The translations under genes and the position numbers were made by a program. Positions 46,301 through 58,360 of a DNA stretch of 64,000 nucleotides are shown in pieces. The DNA is from Helichrysum umbraculigerum (lineage: Eukaryota > Streptophyta > Magnoliopsida > Asterales > Asteraceae), in NCBI GenBank assembly GCA_949592205.1, contig CATIUR010000003.1:154570759-154634758 (forward strand). The letters run 5' to 3'. The notes beneath the pieces were generated by a model. That model was given only the letters and a program-made list of their open reading frames with translations. It was not told where the DNA came from and ran no database searches. Position 1 is the first letter of the stretch. Every line of letters begins with the position of its first letter.

Positions 46301-47836
46301 TCCAACAATTCCATGTGAAATAGCATAATATAACTACGGTGATCAGGCGTAGACATATTATGTTATACACACTTCCTTCTCAAGTTATCTTATATCATCG
46401 ATTTCTAATATGATTCCCACACAAACACATAACACACAACTCATTTAACAGTTAACACGCAATAATAACAATTTATCAATTAAACACATAATCAAAAACT
46501 ACTTCACTACTTATCTACCTTATTTGCACATACAAACTACAACGTTTAGCTATTTAGCATAATCATAATCATAGCAATTCAAACAACATACAATAGTTTA
46601 AGTTTAAGCAATCATATCATGGATCACCTAACTCTCTTAAACCATTGCTCTGATACTAACTTGAAACGCCCCAAAACTCGAAAAAAAAATTTTCCGGTTC
46701 CCACAGCTCGGTCCCACATCTCGTATATTTGATACCGTATTATCATCTTTACATTTTGACCCAAAACAAGACAACGGGGTATGCAAATTACCAACCATGT
46801 AGTACAGGTAGGTAAAACAACCTTGTTTTAGCTAGAACAAGCTTGTTTTATACTAGAACAAGCCTGTTCTAGTGGTAACAGACTCAAATTTTTGACCAAA
46901 TTCAAACCCACATAACTTTTGAACCGTTTTGAGTTAGACCTTGAAAATTTGCAGGCACCTCCATAATGCCAATACGAAACTTTCCCTTTTTAAAATTATC
47001 CAAAATACACGTTTTACGAGAAAACGGACGTATAACCTCTTTTCGACCATTTTAACCACTTTTTGACTACAACCCAATTCACAAATCATAAACATTTTGA
47101 CTCTAACTTTTTGCACACATTTTCAACATACCAAAACAAGTCTAACACCATTGACCAAACCCACATAAGTACATTCTAACATGATTTAACTCTTTTGACC
47201 CGTTTTGACACTTTCAACCCATTTAACCAAACAACCATGTACAACTACAACTCTACCCAATACCACATATGTTTGACCATTATAACTCTGTTGACTATAT
47301 GTCAACTTCACATTTGACCAACCAATCACTTTTGATCTATTTCTACAATTCAACACTTTGACCCAAATCAAACAAATCATATAACTTCATACACTTGACA
47401 ACCACATACACTAGACACCATAACTCAGTTTGACTTTCAAAGTCAACTACTATACATTGACCAACATATTTACTTCGAAAACTTTGTTTGGGCGATTTAC
47501 ACAATTGATTATCAAAACAACAATTTAAAAGAAAGAAGCACATTCTAACCAGAAGCATGCTCCATATCCATATCACTACCATGAACACATTCTTTATCCA
47601 CGTGTCTCTACTAACTCATCTACTTACAACATAAACACTGAAACGGGTAAGCACAACTGCTTAGTGAATACACAGGCAATCAAACAAGCAACACACATAA
47701 CACTTAACACATATCAATATAATTACATAAACACAAAATCACTGGCTCTGAACACTGAACACTGTGTTAACCGCAGTTAACTCTTTGATCACCACTGAAT
47801 TTTTACACATAATCATTAACCAACAACAATCAAATC
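43324..47836 (-). mobile_element. Inner element of nested stack: non-coding gypsy-like LTR element, right LTR truncated
   Basis: The left copy 43324-45915 (2592 bp) runs TGAAACGCCCC to GGTGTTACA, so on the minus strand it starts TGTAACACC and ends GGGGCGTTTCA. The right copy begins at 46662 and matches the left for about 1.17 kb, then stops at about 47836 where copia gag starts. On the minus strand the primer-binding site is complementary to CCATTGCTCTGATACTAAC (46642-46660) and the polypurine tract is the complement of ACTCTTCCCCACTT (45916-45929). Between lies about 745 bp with no coding domain. The loss of some 1.4 kb of the right LTR probably also removed the start of copia gag. Preceding bases TATAT could be the duplication but the partner is lost. 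Confidence 0.85.
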
Positions 47837-47845
47837 CCTCATGGC

Positions 47846-50800
47846 TTGCAAACCCAAACCTGGAGCTTTTATATGTGCTTTTTCTGTGAGATGAAATGGT
47901 ACTTTAATAGGTTGGAATCATTAAATATGATGTTTGATACAAAGTTTTCCATTGCCATAATTCTATCCAGTCTACCAGCTGTCTACAATCAGTTTGTAAT
48001 GTCATATCAGATGAATATGAATGAGAAAGAAGGCTCAATAATGGAACTCCACAACTTGCTACAAATTGCTGAGCAAGGAATCAAGAAAGATGATGTATCA
48101 TGTAGCTCCTGTGTTAACTGTTGGTTAAAGTGCAAAGAAAAGAAAGAGGTCAAATTCAAATTGGAAAAGGAAGACTGCTAATGAAAAGTCCATTCGTGGG
48201 TCTAAGAAAATGAATGATTCTGCGATTGCGCTTGTTAATGACCCAAAGGAAGCAGTGTGCTTCTACTGCAACACAAATGAGCATTGGAAGCGTAGCTGCC
48301 CACAGTACCTGAAGGACCTTAAAGACGAAAAGGTCGAAAAGAGTATTCACTCGGGTACGTTTATGATCGAACTCCATAATACAACTTCTAATTCGTGAAA
48401 TCTGGATACAGGATGTGGTAATCACATTTGCACTATATTGCAGGGGCTAAAGGAAAGTAGAAGTGTGAAGCATGGAGAGCTCAACCTAGTTATGGGAAAC
48501 AAAAGAATTGTACATGTGACGAAGATTGAAAGATTTGAGCTCATGCTAAACAATGGAGTTAGGATAGATTTAAATAATTGCTATTATTCGTCAGAAATGA
48601 CTATAAACATTATTTCAATTCATGCTTTGTTTAAGGATGGTTATCGGTTTTCATTTGACAATGAGAATTGTGATATTTTGGTTTATTTAAATGATAGTTT
48701 TATTTTTAAAGCTTCTCCTTACAATGGCATATATGAAAATCTTGAATGTGTTAGCAATGTTATTTTAAATGTTGGTTCGTCTAATGAGCTTGATAAATCC
48801 AAATTGTGGCATTGTCGTCTTGGGCACATAAACAAGAAACGCATCGCCCAACTCCAAAAGGATGAAGTGTTGGAGTCATTCGACCTCAAATCGAATGATA
48901 TATGCGAATCTTGTTTACTGGGCAAGATGACTAAATCACCATTTACGGGATCGTGTGAAAGAGGTGAATGACTATTGGACTTGTTACATACAGATGTATG
49001 TGAACCATTCCAATGCGCTACAAAAGATGGAAATCAAGGTTCTCATGATCTCAAAGTGATAGACTACATTCAATATGAAGGAGAAAAAAGGATTTCTCAA
49101 CTACGTTACATTTACTGATGACTTCAGTGGATATGTATATGTTTATTTGATTAAACATAATTCGGATACATTTGAAATTTTCAAAAGGTATCAACATGAA
49201 GTAGAGAACCAACTTGGCAGAAATATAAAGATACTCCAATCCGATAGGGGAGGAGAATACCTTAGTATCGAGTTTCTCGATCATCTTAGAGAATGTGGAA
49301 TAGTTTCACAATTGATTCCACCTAGAACACCACAACTTAATGGTGTTGCTGAGAGGACATATAGAACCTTGTTAGATATGGTTTAGTCTATGATGAGTCG
49401 AGCAACACTTCCGACAAGCTTCTGGGGTTACGCATTAGAAACAGCCGCTCATATCTTAAATCAGATACCCACTAAGAAAGTTTCAAAGACCCCGTATGAA
49501 ATGTGGAAGGAAAAATGTCCTTCTCTTGGTCACATCAAAATCTGAGGTTGTGAAGTTTTCGTTAGACGAGAAACTCAGGACAAACTAGACTCCAGATCTG
49601 AAAAGTGTCTTTTCATCGGTTATCCACAAGAGTCATTTGAATATTTATTCTACAGACCCAAGGATAATGTGATCTTTGTAGCTCGAAGAGGACTGTTCTT
49701 TGAGAGAAAAATGATATCTAAAGATGACAGTGAGAGTAAGATTGATCTTAAAGAAATTCAAGAATATACCGATGAAGAACCTATAATAAACACTGAAGTT
49801 CAACGAGAGGCGGAGACGCCTGTTAAATCTGAAGACATATCCTTACCCGTTCGCAGATCTAGTATAGTTATCAATCCTTCCGAGTTCTATTATGGTTTCC
49901 AAATAGAGGAAGAGGATAAGATAAGTAATAGTACACTGTGTGAATTAGATGAGCCTACTAACTACAAAGAAGCGATGGCATGCCCTGAGGCTGCTAAGTG
50001 GAAGGAAACTATAAAATGCGAAATTCAGTCTATTTATGACAACCAAGTTTAGAATTTGGTTGACACTATACCCGGTCTTAAGACGGTGGGTTGTAAGTGG
50101 ATCTTCAAGAAAAAAACAGACATGGATGGGAAAGTACACACTTATAAAGCTATGTTAGTAGCAAAGGGCTATACTCAAACCCATGTAATTGATACCAGTA
50201 GCTAAAATTAAGTCAATTAGGATAATGCTAGCCATAGTTGCATTTCATGATTATGAAATTTGACAGATGGATGTCAAAACCGCTTTCTTTAACGGAAAAC
50301 TGACAAAGGATATGTTCATGGCACAACCGGAAGGTTTTGAAAGTGTAAAGTATCCTAATAGAGTGTGTAAGCTTGAAAAGGTCATTTATGGACTTAAACA
50401 AGCATCTCGTAGCTGGAATCTCTGCTTCTATGAGAAAGTCAAAGAGTTTGAATTTTCTAGAAGTGAAAATGAGTCCCTGTATATTTGTCAAGTTCAGTAG
50501 GAGCATTGTAGTATTCTTAGTGTTATATGTGGATGATATACTGCTCATAGGAAATGATATCCCAAATTTACAAGGTGTAAAAGACTGATTGGGAAAGTGT
50601 TTCGCTAAGAAAGATCTTGGAGATGCAGCATATATCCATGGTATAAAGATTTATCAAGATAGGTCAAAACGTCTCATAGGACTCAGCCACGATACATACT
50701 TAGATAAAATTTTGAAAAGATTCAATATGGATAATTCTAAGAAAGGGAATCTACCCTTACATCATGGCATAAAGATCAGTAAGGATCTTTGTCCAAAGTC

Positions 50801-51511
50801 TGAGCAAGAATTGGAAAAGATGAGTCGAATCCCATTTGCTTCGGCAATGAGATCGATCATGTATGCCATGATATGTACAAGACCTGATGTCTCATTTGCT
50901 TTGAGCTTAGTGAGTCGACATCAGCAAAATCCTGATGAAGGTCATTGGACAGCTGTAAAGAACATTCTCAAGTATTTGAGAGATACTAAAGACAGGTTCT
51001 CAGTTTATGGTGGAGAAGAAGAACTTAGATTAAAGGGTTATAGTGATGCTAGTTTCCAAACAGACAGAGATGATTGTCGTTCACAGTCTGGTCGGGTATT
51101 CCTACTAAATGGGGGAGCAGTTACATGAAAAAATTCCAAGCAAGATACAGTGGCAGACTCCACATGCGAGTCTGAGTATATTGCAGCTAGTGAAGCTGTA
51201 AAGGAAGCTATATAGATGACGAATTTCATTGGAGATCTTGAAGTTGTTCCAACTGTACAAGATCCTATTGCTATATTCTGTGATAATAAAAGTGCAGTTG
51301 CCTTGAGTAGGAACCCAATGATCACGGAAAGTCAAAGCACACTGAAAGAAAATACCATTTCGTTCGAAAGAAAATAGAAGAAGGACACGTGATTGTGAAG
51401 AGCATAAGATCAAAGGAAAATCCAGCCGATCCGTTCACAAAGCTACTGGAAAAGTCCAAGCACAATGAACATGCTAGGAGCATAGGTTTAAGTGATAATG
51501 TAAAGTATTAG
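47846..51511 (+). pseudogene. Ty1/copia gag-pol pseudogene
   Basis: Domains occur in copia order. Gag remnant (47846-48181, UBN2-like). CCHC zinc knuckle CFYCNTNEHWKRSC (about 48258-48300). Protease site LDTG (about 48402). Pre-integrase zinc region LWHCRLGHI to CESCLLGK (about 48800-48930). Integrase core with FTDDFSGY, SDRGGEY and QLNGVAER (49075-49386). Reverse transcriptase with MDVKTAFFNGKL, YGLKQASRSW and the catalytic LYVDDILLIG (50267-50590). RNase H with GYSDASFQTDRDD and the SESEY-like CESEYIAAS (50589-51300). Protease-integrase-RT-RNase H order defines Ty1/copia. It is dead: stops at 48969, 49384, 49541, 50050, 50264, 50586, 51126 and 51213, plus frameshifts in gag, RT and the 3' end. 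Several stops replace conserved tryptophans. Confidence 0.95.
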
Positions 51512-52433
51512 TTGTTAATTTGAATTTGAAACGTTATAAACAATGATAGAAACTGTTATAGACTTGGTGATTAAATAATGGAGATTTATTTATTGGAAGG
51601 ATTTCTACCATTTACTATTGTATGTCGTTGTGTTTCACATTTTGCATGTTTAGAAATCACTTCTCGAGTAATTGATTTTACTCAAACCTCCTCAGTCGTT
51701 CATACTCCTGGAAGTAAGTAATGATTTAAGACTGTCATGGAGTGTTAGTAGATTGCCTATGGAGATTAGACATAGCATGGAGAATGTTGTAACACTCATT
51801 GGTACTTGATATGGATTTAAGTATTGGAGAAAGCCGTACTTAAAAAGTTAAAGAGATCACTTCATGGATTAAATCATGAGCGATTTTAAGATAATAATAT
51901 CGTCTATTCTTAAAATGGAGATACATTGAGTTTCTAGTTTTTCAAATATGTTATACTTTAGTTCATTCAAACGCTGTGCGTATATGCAGTCATAAAGGAT
52001 ACGCTAGGTATGACATGATAAGTTGACTGTTACTATCTATGCAAAATTTATTTGTTCCTTTTGCCTAAATGGAAAAGCGATATCATGGACCCTCTAATAA
52101 TTAAAGGTTGACTTTAAAGTGCTAGACCTAGCCGGGACTAAGTTGATATGTGCAAAATCAATAGTCTAATAAAGTCAATATAATCGGAGATTAGAAAGCA
52201 TAAATATGAATCTTGAGATTGATTAAAATCCATGTCTCGATTCATACGATATCAGTAGAACAAAGGGATAGTTGATCACTTATCTAAAGGGCTGACTCTA
52301 AGATATGATTCAGAGTTCGGCAGTTGCGTTGGATGACACTCTTTACTTAGTTAATAGGATAGACACTCTTTACTTAGTTAATAGGATAGAGACTTAGACC
52401 AATAATAGTTGATGATTTGTCCAAGTGGGAGAC
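51512..52433. other. Copia 3' untranslated region
   Basis: Non-coding region between the pol end and the right LTR. A 27-base direct duplication ACACTCTTTACTTAGTTAAT plus AGGATAG lies at about 52338-52391. Confidence 0.6.
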
Positions 52434-53530
52434 TGTTGGGATATTGTCTAATATCATAACTAATTGGTAAGACTATCATTAAAAGAAAAGTTCTTTTTGG
52501 GTTGCCCTCAATGAACAGTCAAAAGAAATGAATAAGGAATAATATTAATTAGTATTAATATTATATTTAATTAATTGGTTTAGTAATTTAATTAATTAGA
52601 AATCAAAAGTGATCAAAAATGTGGAAGAATCTGGAAGCCGATTTTTAGCCTGTGGCTAAATTTTGAAGTCGGTGAAAACGCGGATCAGATCTCGAATTCT
52701 TGGGCAGAAAGTTAGTCCGACCGCCGGCTGAAGGGTTTAGCCGGCGGCTGAATGTTAAATCTACCAAAACCATGGGATTTTCCTCCCTATATAAATAGGG
52801 GTCTAGCCTATACCTAATGATATACGAATTTGTACGAATTTTCACTGGGAAGTCGAAAATTCTTCTTTCTCTGGAGTTCTTGGGTGTGAAGCATTAGAGG
52901 TATTCTGGTTTGGGTACTCGCCTCCAACTAAAGAAGTTCTGCTAGGTGGTCTGCGTGAGAGAAATTCGATTTTCTCTAAGGTTAGTGTTTTTCTTATTTA
53001 TCTGATTTGTTATTGCTTTATTTATTAAGTCAAGATCCTTTAGGGTTTTAGTTTCATTTGCCCTAAATTAAGTTATTTATTTCCGCTACGTATGTTAATC
53101 AAGTTAGGGTATTAGGGAATAGAAAACTCATCACAAACATAGGTTAACAATTAGGGGGTGATTGTTAGACTTAATTGTTCAACCCAAGTTTGATAGTTAA
53201 TGGGCCAAAGTAATTAGGAATGGGTCAAGTTAGTAATATTAAATAAAGGGCCGTTATGTTTTACGTTTTGGGCCATGGGCCAACAAAAACACATACGCAG
53301 GAAACATATTAGCAGTTATAATATTAGAAGCGGTTTGTGTTGAAGCGATGCAATAGTTCATGGCATCGTTTGATGTAGTATGTATACATGTATTTGTATC
53401 TGTTTGAATGTAACCCAGATTCATTGAATAAAGTATATTTGTTTGGGTTCATCCCTTCGTTTCTTGTTCGTATTGTTATTGCGATTCTTGATTACGGGTT
53501 GGCATCAATGATTTCTGGGACAAGAATAGT

Positions 53531-55914
53531 AATGTAAATTTAGATTAACCATTTATAATTTGCCCATTCCATGCGATGGCAGTTACAAAATTACTGATTA
53601 ATTCATACACATTCGTTGATCATTTGGCGATTGTTATCATTAACTTCTGAATCACTAATATACACTACATATAATAAAAAAAATAAAAAAAGAAGTAAAA
53701 TTTATAAATATATACTTAAACTCATACTTATATGTCCTTCCCTTGGTTTCTTAACATATATTGTACATAATGGCAATTAGTCCTCTTGTCCTAGATTAGG
53801 CACTCATTTCAGTTAACTTATCTATTTTTTTTTTTTATTTACTTATATAATTATATAATATCTACTTTCATTTTACATGACTTTATAAGGGAGAGTCTCT
53901 CCATACCAATTTTTATTACTCATTATACCATTTTTGATTTAAAAACAAAAGAAAAGGTACAGAAAAGTACAGAATGTAAGAAAAAGCAAATTAAAAAAGT
54001 ACAGAAAAAATACAGATGAGTTAATTTAAAAATAGATAAATTGTATGAATAGTAGATCCCCTTTAGAAAGAAAGTCTTTTTTATTTTTAAGAAATCTTGA
54101 GGATTATAAGCATTAAAAAAAACATAAAAGTAATATATTTACTCTTCAACACTAAAACATTCTAATATTTAAACATTATAGTCTCGATAGGAGTGGCATT
54201 CACTTTTAAGATATATAACTAGAACTAGAACAAGTGATACACACATGACACGATAACAAATTTAAATTATAGAGAATTTAATGTACCTGAATCAAGTGCT
54301 CTAAACATGAGAGTTACCCTGCAGCTCCAACTGACAGTGTGGAGTAAATGCCATCATCAGCTTCAATATTCGGCTACTAAGAAATTTCCACGTATTCACA
54401 ACATATGGATACTTACATATATACAAACATGTATTAAAACATGTAGTTTCATAAGACTGCAAAACAATCAATACAAACACATTAGGACAAAATAATATTA
54501 ACAGAAAAGGGTAACTTCAATTGCTAGTAGTTTTATTCATGGCATAAAGTCATGAAATGTTAGAGTTTGAGAAGATTAAAAGTAGCACTTTGTAGTACAA
54601 CATTGTGTTAAAACTTATACCTTCAATAGTTTATTATCGTCGACCACTAAAAGCACTCCATTCCATATCTATGAAACAACATAACCTTAATTAGCAAAGT
54701 TAGCGATTATAAACAAGTATAATATAAGAATAAGAATACTTAAAGAAAAGAGGTTAAGAGGTAGTATCTACAACATATTTAGTTTCCAACAAATACATTA
54801 AAATGGAACACATAATAGATCTCTTAGAACTAAAACTACACTACTTACTGTGGATTGATCCTATCGAACAATAAATCAAGAATTAACATATCTAAGTCCA
54901 TCACATAACCTTCATAAATCAAAAGCTACAATGCCAGAATCGAATTATACGCTCAAAACAACTAACTGAATAGATAACTGAGTAATCATAAATCAAAATT
55001 GATTCATTCTCATACTAATTAAACAGCAATTCCAATACAGATTCGTAAATTAGGAAGTTATGACGATATAATAGTCACGAAAAAAATAGAAAATCGGAGG
55101 TGATCGAACCTTTAGTTAGAGATCGAGCATATACACATATCAAGCATCGAGAATTCAATTCCGCAAAAACTAGATCAATGAATAGGTTAAAAGAATATCA
55201 CCTTCATCTAAGTCAGATTCCAATCTTCGTTTTCATCTGCGAAGAACAACGGTAGATTATCACAATGAGATTCCGAATTCATATTGCGTACTCGTGTTGA
55301 CTACCATTAACACGATTTTATTCTTAAATCTATGAATTCAATTGATGTTAAGTCTAATGGTGATCTTGTATTTGTGAACAAAATCTCAAATTAGGGCTAA
55401 ATATGAGCAAGGAACGAACAAGTGGAGACGATTAAGCTTAGCACTTAGCAGTACATAACTACATATGTCGGGTCGGATCTGTGGACCCGCACCTTTTTTC
55501 TGCTCCAAAAACCGTATACATAAATCGTGATTTCAACCGAGTCTTTTTAAGATTTTTATTTTTATCCATCCAATTCCAAGAATATAAAATCTATAAATTT
55601 TCTATATAAAATAATAAAATATAAAATAAATAAATAAAATAAAATATACTTAAAGCAAAATAGCTTGAGCAATCCCAACCCTTAATTTTTTTTTCTCATC
55701 TTGATCCGACGATTAAGATTAATTTCATGATTGTTACACTTAGCCCCAAACCTCTAAATATGTATATTTATAATAATTAATATTAATAATAATAATAATA
55801 TTTAAATCATTAAAAAATAAACATACGTAAAATCGGATAAAGATATTTGTTATAGATATTGACAATTAATTTATTGATTTAATATGTAAAAATAAATATC
55901 CCCTCCCAAAACCC
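53531..55914. other. Unassigned DNA after the nested stack
   Basis: AT-rich, no recognised domain in any frame. The stretch 55090-55480, read on the minus strand, has the balanced composition of a 5' leader region, and 54300-54380 could be a small exon, but nothing identifies a product. Confidence 0.35.
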
Positions 55915-56146
55915 TAAGAGCATCTACAATGCAAAGTTTAATAGAAATGTAAAAGTCTATGTGGCACTAGTTGAATGCACTATAAAGCTCCACATATTAA
56001 TCCGTCTAATTTATCGTTCCTCTCTGTACTCACGTACTATTATACTATGGGTGTGGGCCACTAGACTATTATTACCAATTAGAATAATAAAAGCCATCAC
56101 CATTAAATGTGCATACAGCCATACACTACCAGCTACCAAATTTTGA

Positions 56147-57336
56147 TCAGATGGGAGTTGAATTTGATCAGATGGGAGTTGGTTTGCAAACCAAAGGAGC
56201 TTGGAGGTCTAGGTGTTGTTCCGCTCAGAATAAAAAATCTTGCTTTGCTTGCACGGTGGTGGTCTAAAATGAACTCAAACAAGGAAGCATTATGGAAGAT
56301 GATATTGCTTAATTCATATGGGTCTTCGTTTCCTGAAAGACTGATAACTAATGTATCAAGTTTGAATACCACTAGGTTGTCTCCAATATGGAAAGATTTG
56401 ATCAATTTGCAGCGTACAGAACCCATGTATGAAGTGGTGGGGCCTCAAAATTGGAGATGGAAGTGTGGAGATGGTAAACTCATTTCATTTTGGAATGACA
56501 TTTGGATTGATCACTCTACATTAAGAAGCAGATTTCCAGAATTGTTTCGTTTGTCTAGAAATCGAGAAGGCAAGATCAATCAGTTTTATCTTTTACGTGA
56601 GGACTCTCAAATAACATGGAACTTAAATCTTCTATCACCCTTGAATGCGTATGAAACACGTGAAGCTTATTCTCTGCTGAATGTACTAAGGAATTGCAAA
56701 ATAGAAGTGACTCGAGAAGACTCGATTGTTTGGATCCCATCTCAAGATGGTGGATATTCAGTTTCTGAAGGAGTACGCATTCTGTTGTTTTCAAATTCTT
56801 CCTATGTTCCGGTGTGGGCCAATTTTTTATGGAATAACATCATCCCTTCAAAGATTTTGATTTTTCATTGGTTAGCTATTAAAGGATGCATACCAGTGAA
56901 GCATGTACTCTCCCAAAGACGAGTTATTCCTCTTGGTCAAGATACAAATTGTGTATGGTGCTTGGAAGCTGAAGAATCGGTTGAGCATCTTCTCCTACAT
57001 TGTTCTCGGTCTTTTAAAATATGGGCGGCATTATTTAGATGGTGGAACTTACTTTGGATCATTCCTTCTTCATTGTCACAGTTTTCAGTTGAATGGAATA
57101 TAGGCATGGGCATCAAAGACAATAAATTTTGGCGTCTTCTAGGTCCATGTACAATATGGGCAATATGGAATTCAAGGAACAAAGCTATTTTTAGAGGAGA
57201 GTTCTCATGTTGGTCGGCATTGGTGCGTACTATCAAACTAAAAGTGTTTTTATGGGCTACTACTTCACGGTTATGCTACAGCCATCAATATCATATTTGG
57301 TCGACACAACCATGGATGTTAATTGGTGATGCTTAG
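56147..57336 (+). pseudogene. LINE-1 ORF2 C-terminal region with zf-RVT domain (5'-truncated)
   Basis: An open frame (in phase from 56107 in host DNA) encodes about 390 LINE residues. The frame begins near VCKPKELGGLGVVPL, the conserved block after the RT thumb, then has WRWKCGDGKLISFWNDIWI. Next comes the zinc-binding zf-RVT domain: VWANFLWNNIIPSKILIFHW then CVWCLEAEESVEHLLLHC, with its C-x2-C and H-x4-C residues. It ends WAIWNSRNKAIFRG, typical of the ORF2 C-terminus, and stops at 57334-57336. The endonuclease and the RT core (with its catalytic aspartates) are missing, so it cannot copy itself. The open, stop-free frame means the insertion is young compared with the LINE relic at 24570-25380. 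Confidence 0.93.
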
Positions 57337-57554
57337 TTTGATCTCTCTCTTAGCTTGAGTGGGTTGTTTGTATTTTGTTCAAGAGTGCAAGCCTAATGCC
57401 ATTTAGCATTGAGATACATGTAGTTTATTAGGCATTTGGCATGCTCTCATTTTGGTTCGTATGTATCTTTCTCACGAGTCTTTTCAACATTTTGATGAAA
57501 AGACTTCTTATTTATATATTTCGTGTTTTTCACCAAAAAAAAAAACAAAAAAAA
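56147..57554 (+). mobile_element. 5'-truncated LINE-1 insertion with 14-bp target-site duplication
   Basis: CTACCAAATTTTGA lies at 56133-56146 and again at 57555-57568, directly after an A-rich tail (57533-57554). This is the signature of target-primed reverse transcription. The body holds only the 3' end of ORF2 and a 3' UTR of about 200 bp. At the 5' junction TTTGATCAGATGGGAGTTG occurs twice in a row (about 56142-56180). Confidence 0.95.
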
Positions 57555-57635
57555 CTACCAAATTTTGACTATATTACCACATTTAAAATATTTTAATATG
57601 ATATAACACACTGACTTGACAGTGTATTGAACTTA

Positions 57636-58287
57636 GAGCACCTCCAGTGCATTATACCTTCCAGAGTTTAAAGTAATGCCACATAAGTGCCACATCAACT
57701 TTAATCTTTTTACACAAAACATCTATAATTCATTAAACTCTACACAGTTTAAAGCTATGCCACATCATTAACCTATTTAATTTTTCTTTCATATTTATTT
57801 CTATATATTTAGACACTAAGGCAATCAAAATAAATATAATATAAGTGTATGAGTTTATTAGATTGTAATGTCTAGTTATAATATGAAATTTGTTTTGTGG
57901 TTTTACCCTTCCGTCGCACCAAAAAAAGTTATGAGATTAGCTAATGTTTATGTTATGAACTTTCATGTACTTGTTAATGTAATTTTTAGTAAAAGTTAGA
58001 ATGCAATATTATTTGTTTGAATGCATGAATACCATTAAATTCAACGTACTAAAAATATATATGTACGTTATGTAGTCTGATCATGCTTCATGAAATTGAA
58101 CAAACAATACTTTACAAGAAATAAATCAAAGATTGGACCCACAATTTGAGTCCAAAGTAAAGTTCAAAGTTCTTTGAATCCCACTTTATACACTAGCACA
58201 TGTGGCATTTTCACAATGCAATTTTTTAACTTTGAACCATGACTAGGTAAACTTTGAACTCTCCATGTCATTGCATTGGAGATGCTC
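57636..58287. mobile_element. PIF/Harbinger-like MITE, inner, related to the outer one
   Basis: Ends GAGCACCTCCAGTGCATTA and TGCATTGGAGATGCTC are imperfect inverted repeats of the same type as the outer element. TTA flanks both sides (57633-57635 and 58288-58290). It is 652 bp and non-coding. Confidence 0.85.
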
Positions 58288-58360
58288 TTATGCATTGTAG
58301 AAATTTTTATAACATACGCTTAGGTGGCGAGTATTAAACCCATTTGCATTGTAGATGCTC

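Larger units (their letters stand above)
41225..53133 (+). mobile_element. Middle element of nested stack: Ty1/copia retrotransposon
   Basis: LTRs at 41225-41943 (719 bp) and 52434-53133 (700 bp) begin TGTTGG and end in CA. The exact duplication CAAAC flanks the element (41220-41224 and 53134-53138). The primer-binding site TGGTATCAGAGTC is at 41945-41957 and the polypurine tract AAGTGGGAGAC just before 52434. The LTRs carry a TATA-like CTATATAAATAGGG (near 41602 and 52788) and GCCTGCGGCTAAATGGTTTA repeats (three in the left LTR, fewer in the right). Gag-pol lies at 47846-51511 and is broken. The element has itself been hit by a MITE (42205-42566) and a gypsy-like element (43324-47836). Confidence 0.95.
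40100..53525 (+). mobile_element. Outer element of nested stack: short non-coding LTR retrotransposon
   Basis: LTRs of 363 bp each at 40100-40462 and 53163-53525 start TGTTGGACTTAATTG / TGTTAGACTTAATTG and end GGGACAAGA. They are flanked by ATAGT (40095-40099 and 53526-53530). The primer-binding site TGGTATCAGAGCC begins at 40465 and a polypurine tract AGGGGGTGAT lies just before the right LTR. By eye the LTRs differ at roughly 17 positions. Without the copia element at 41225-53133 the interior is only about 0.8 kb and non-coding. It includes an AAGTTGTTGTGTGAGGCAAC-type repeat (about 40833-40925). Confidence 0.93.
55918..58360. mobile_element. PIF/Harbinger-like MITE, outer, split by a LINE and another MITE
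   Basis: Left end GAGCATCTACAATGCAAAG at 55918 and right end TTTGCATTGTAGATGCTC ending at 58360 are perfect inverted repeats. TAA flanks both sides (55915-55917 and 58361-58363), the 3-bp duplication of PIF/Harbinger elements. Removing the LINE insertion (with one 14-bp duplicate) and the inner MITE leaves a few hundred non-coding bases. Confidence 0.88.
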
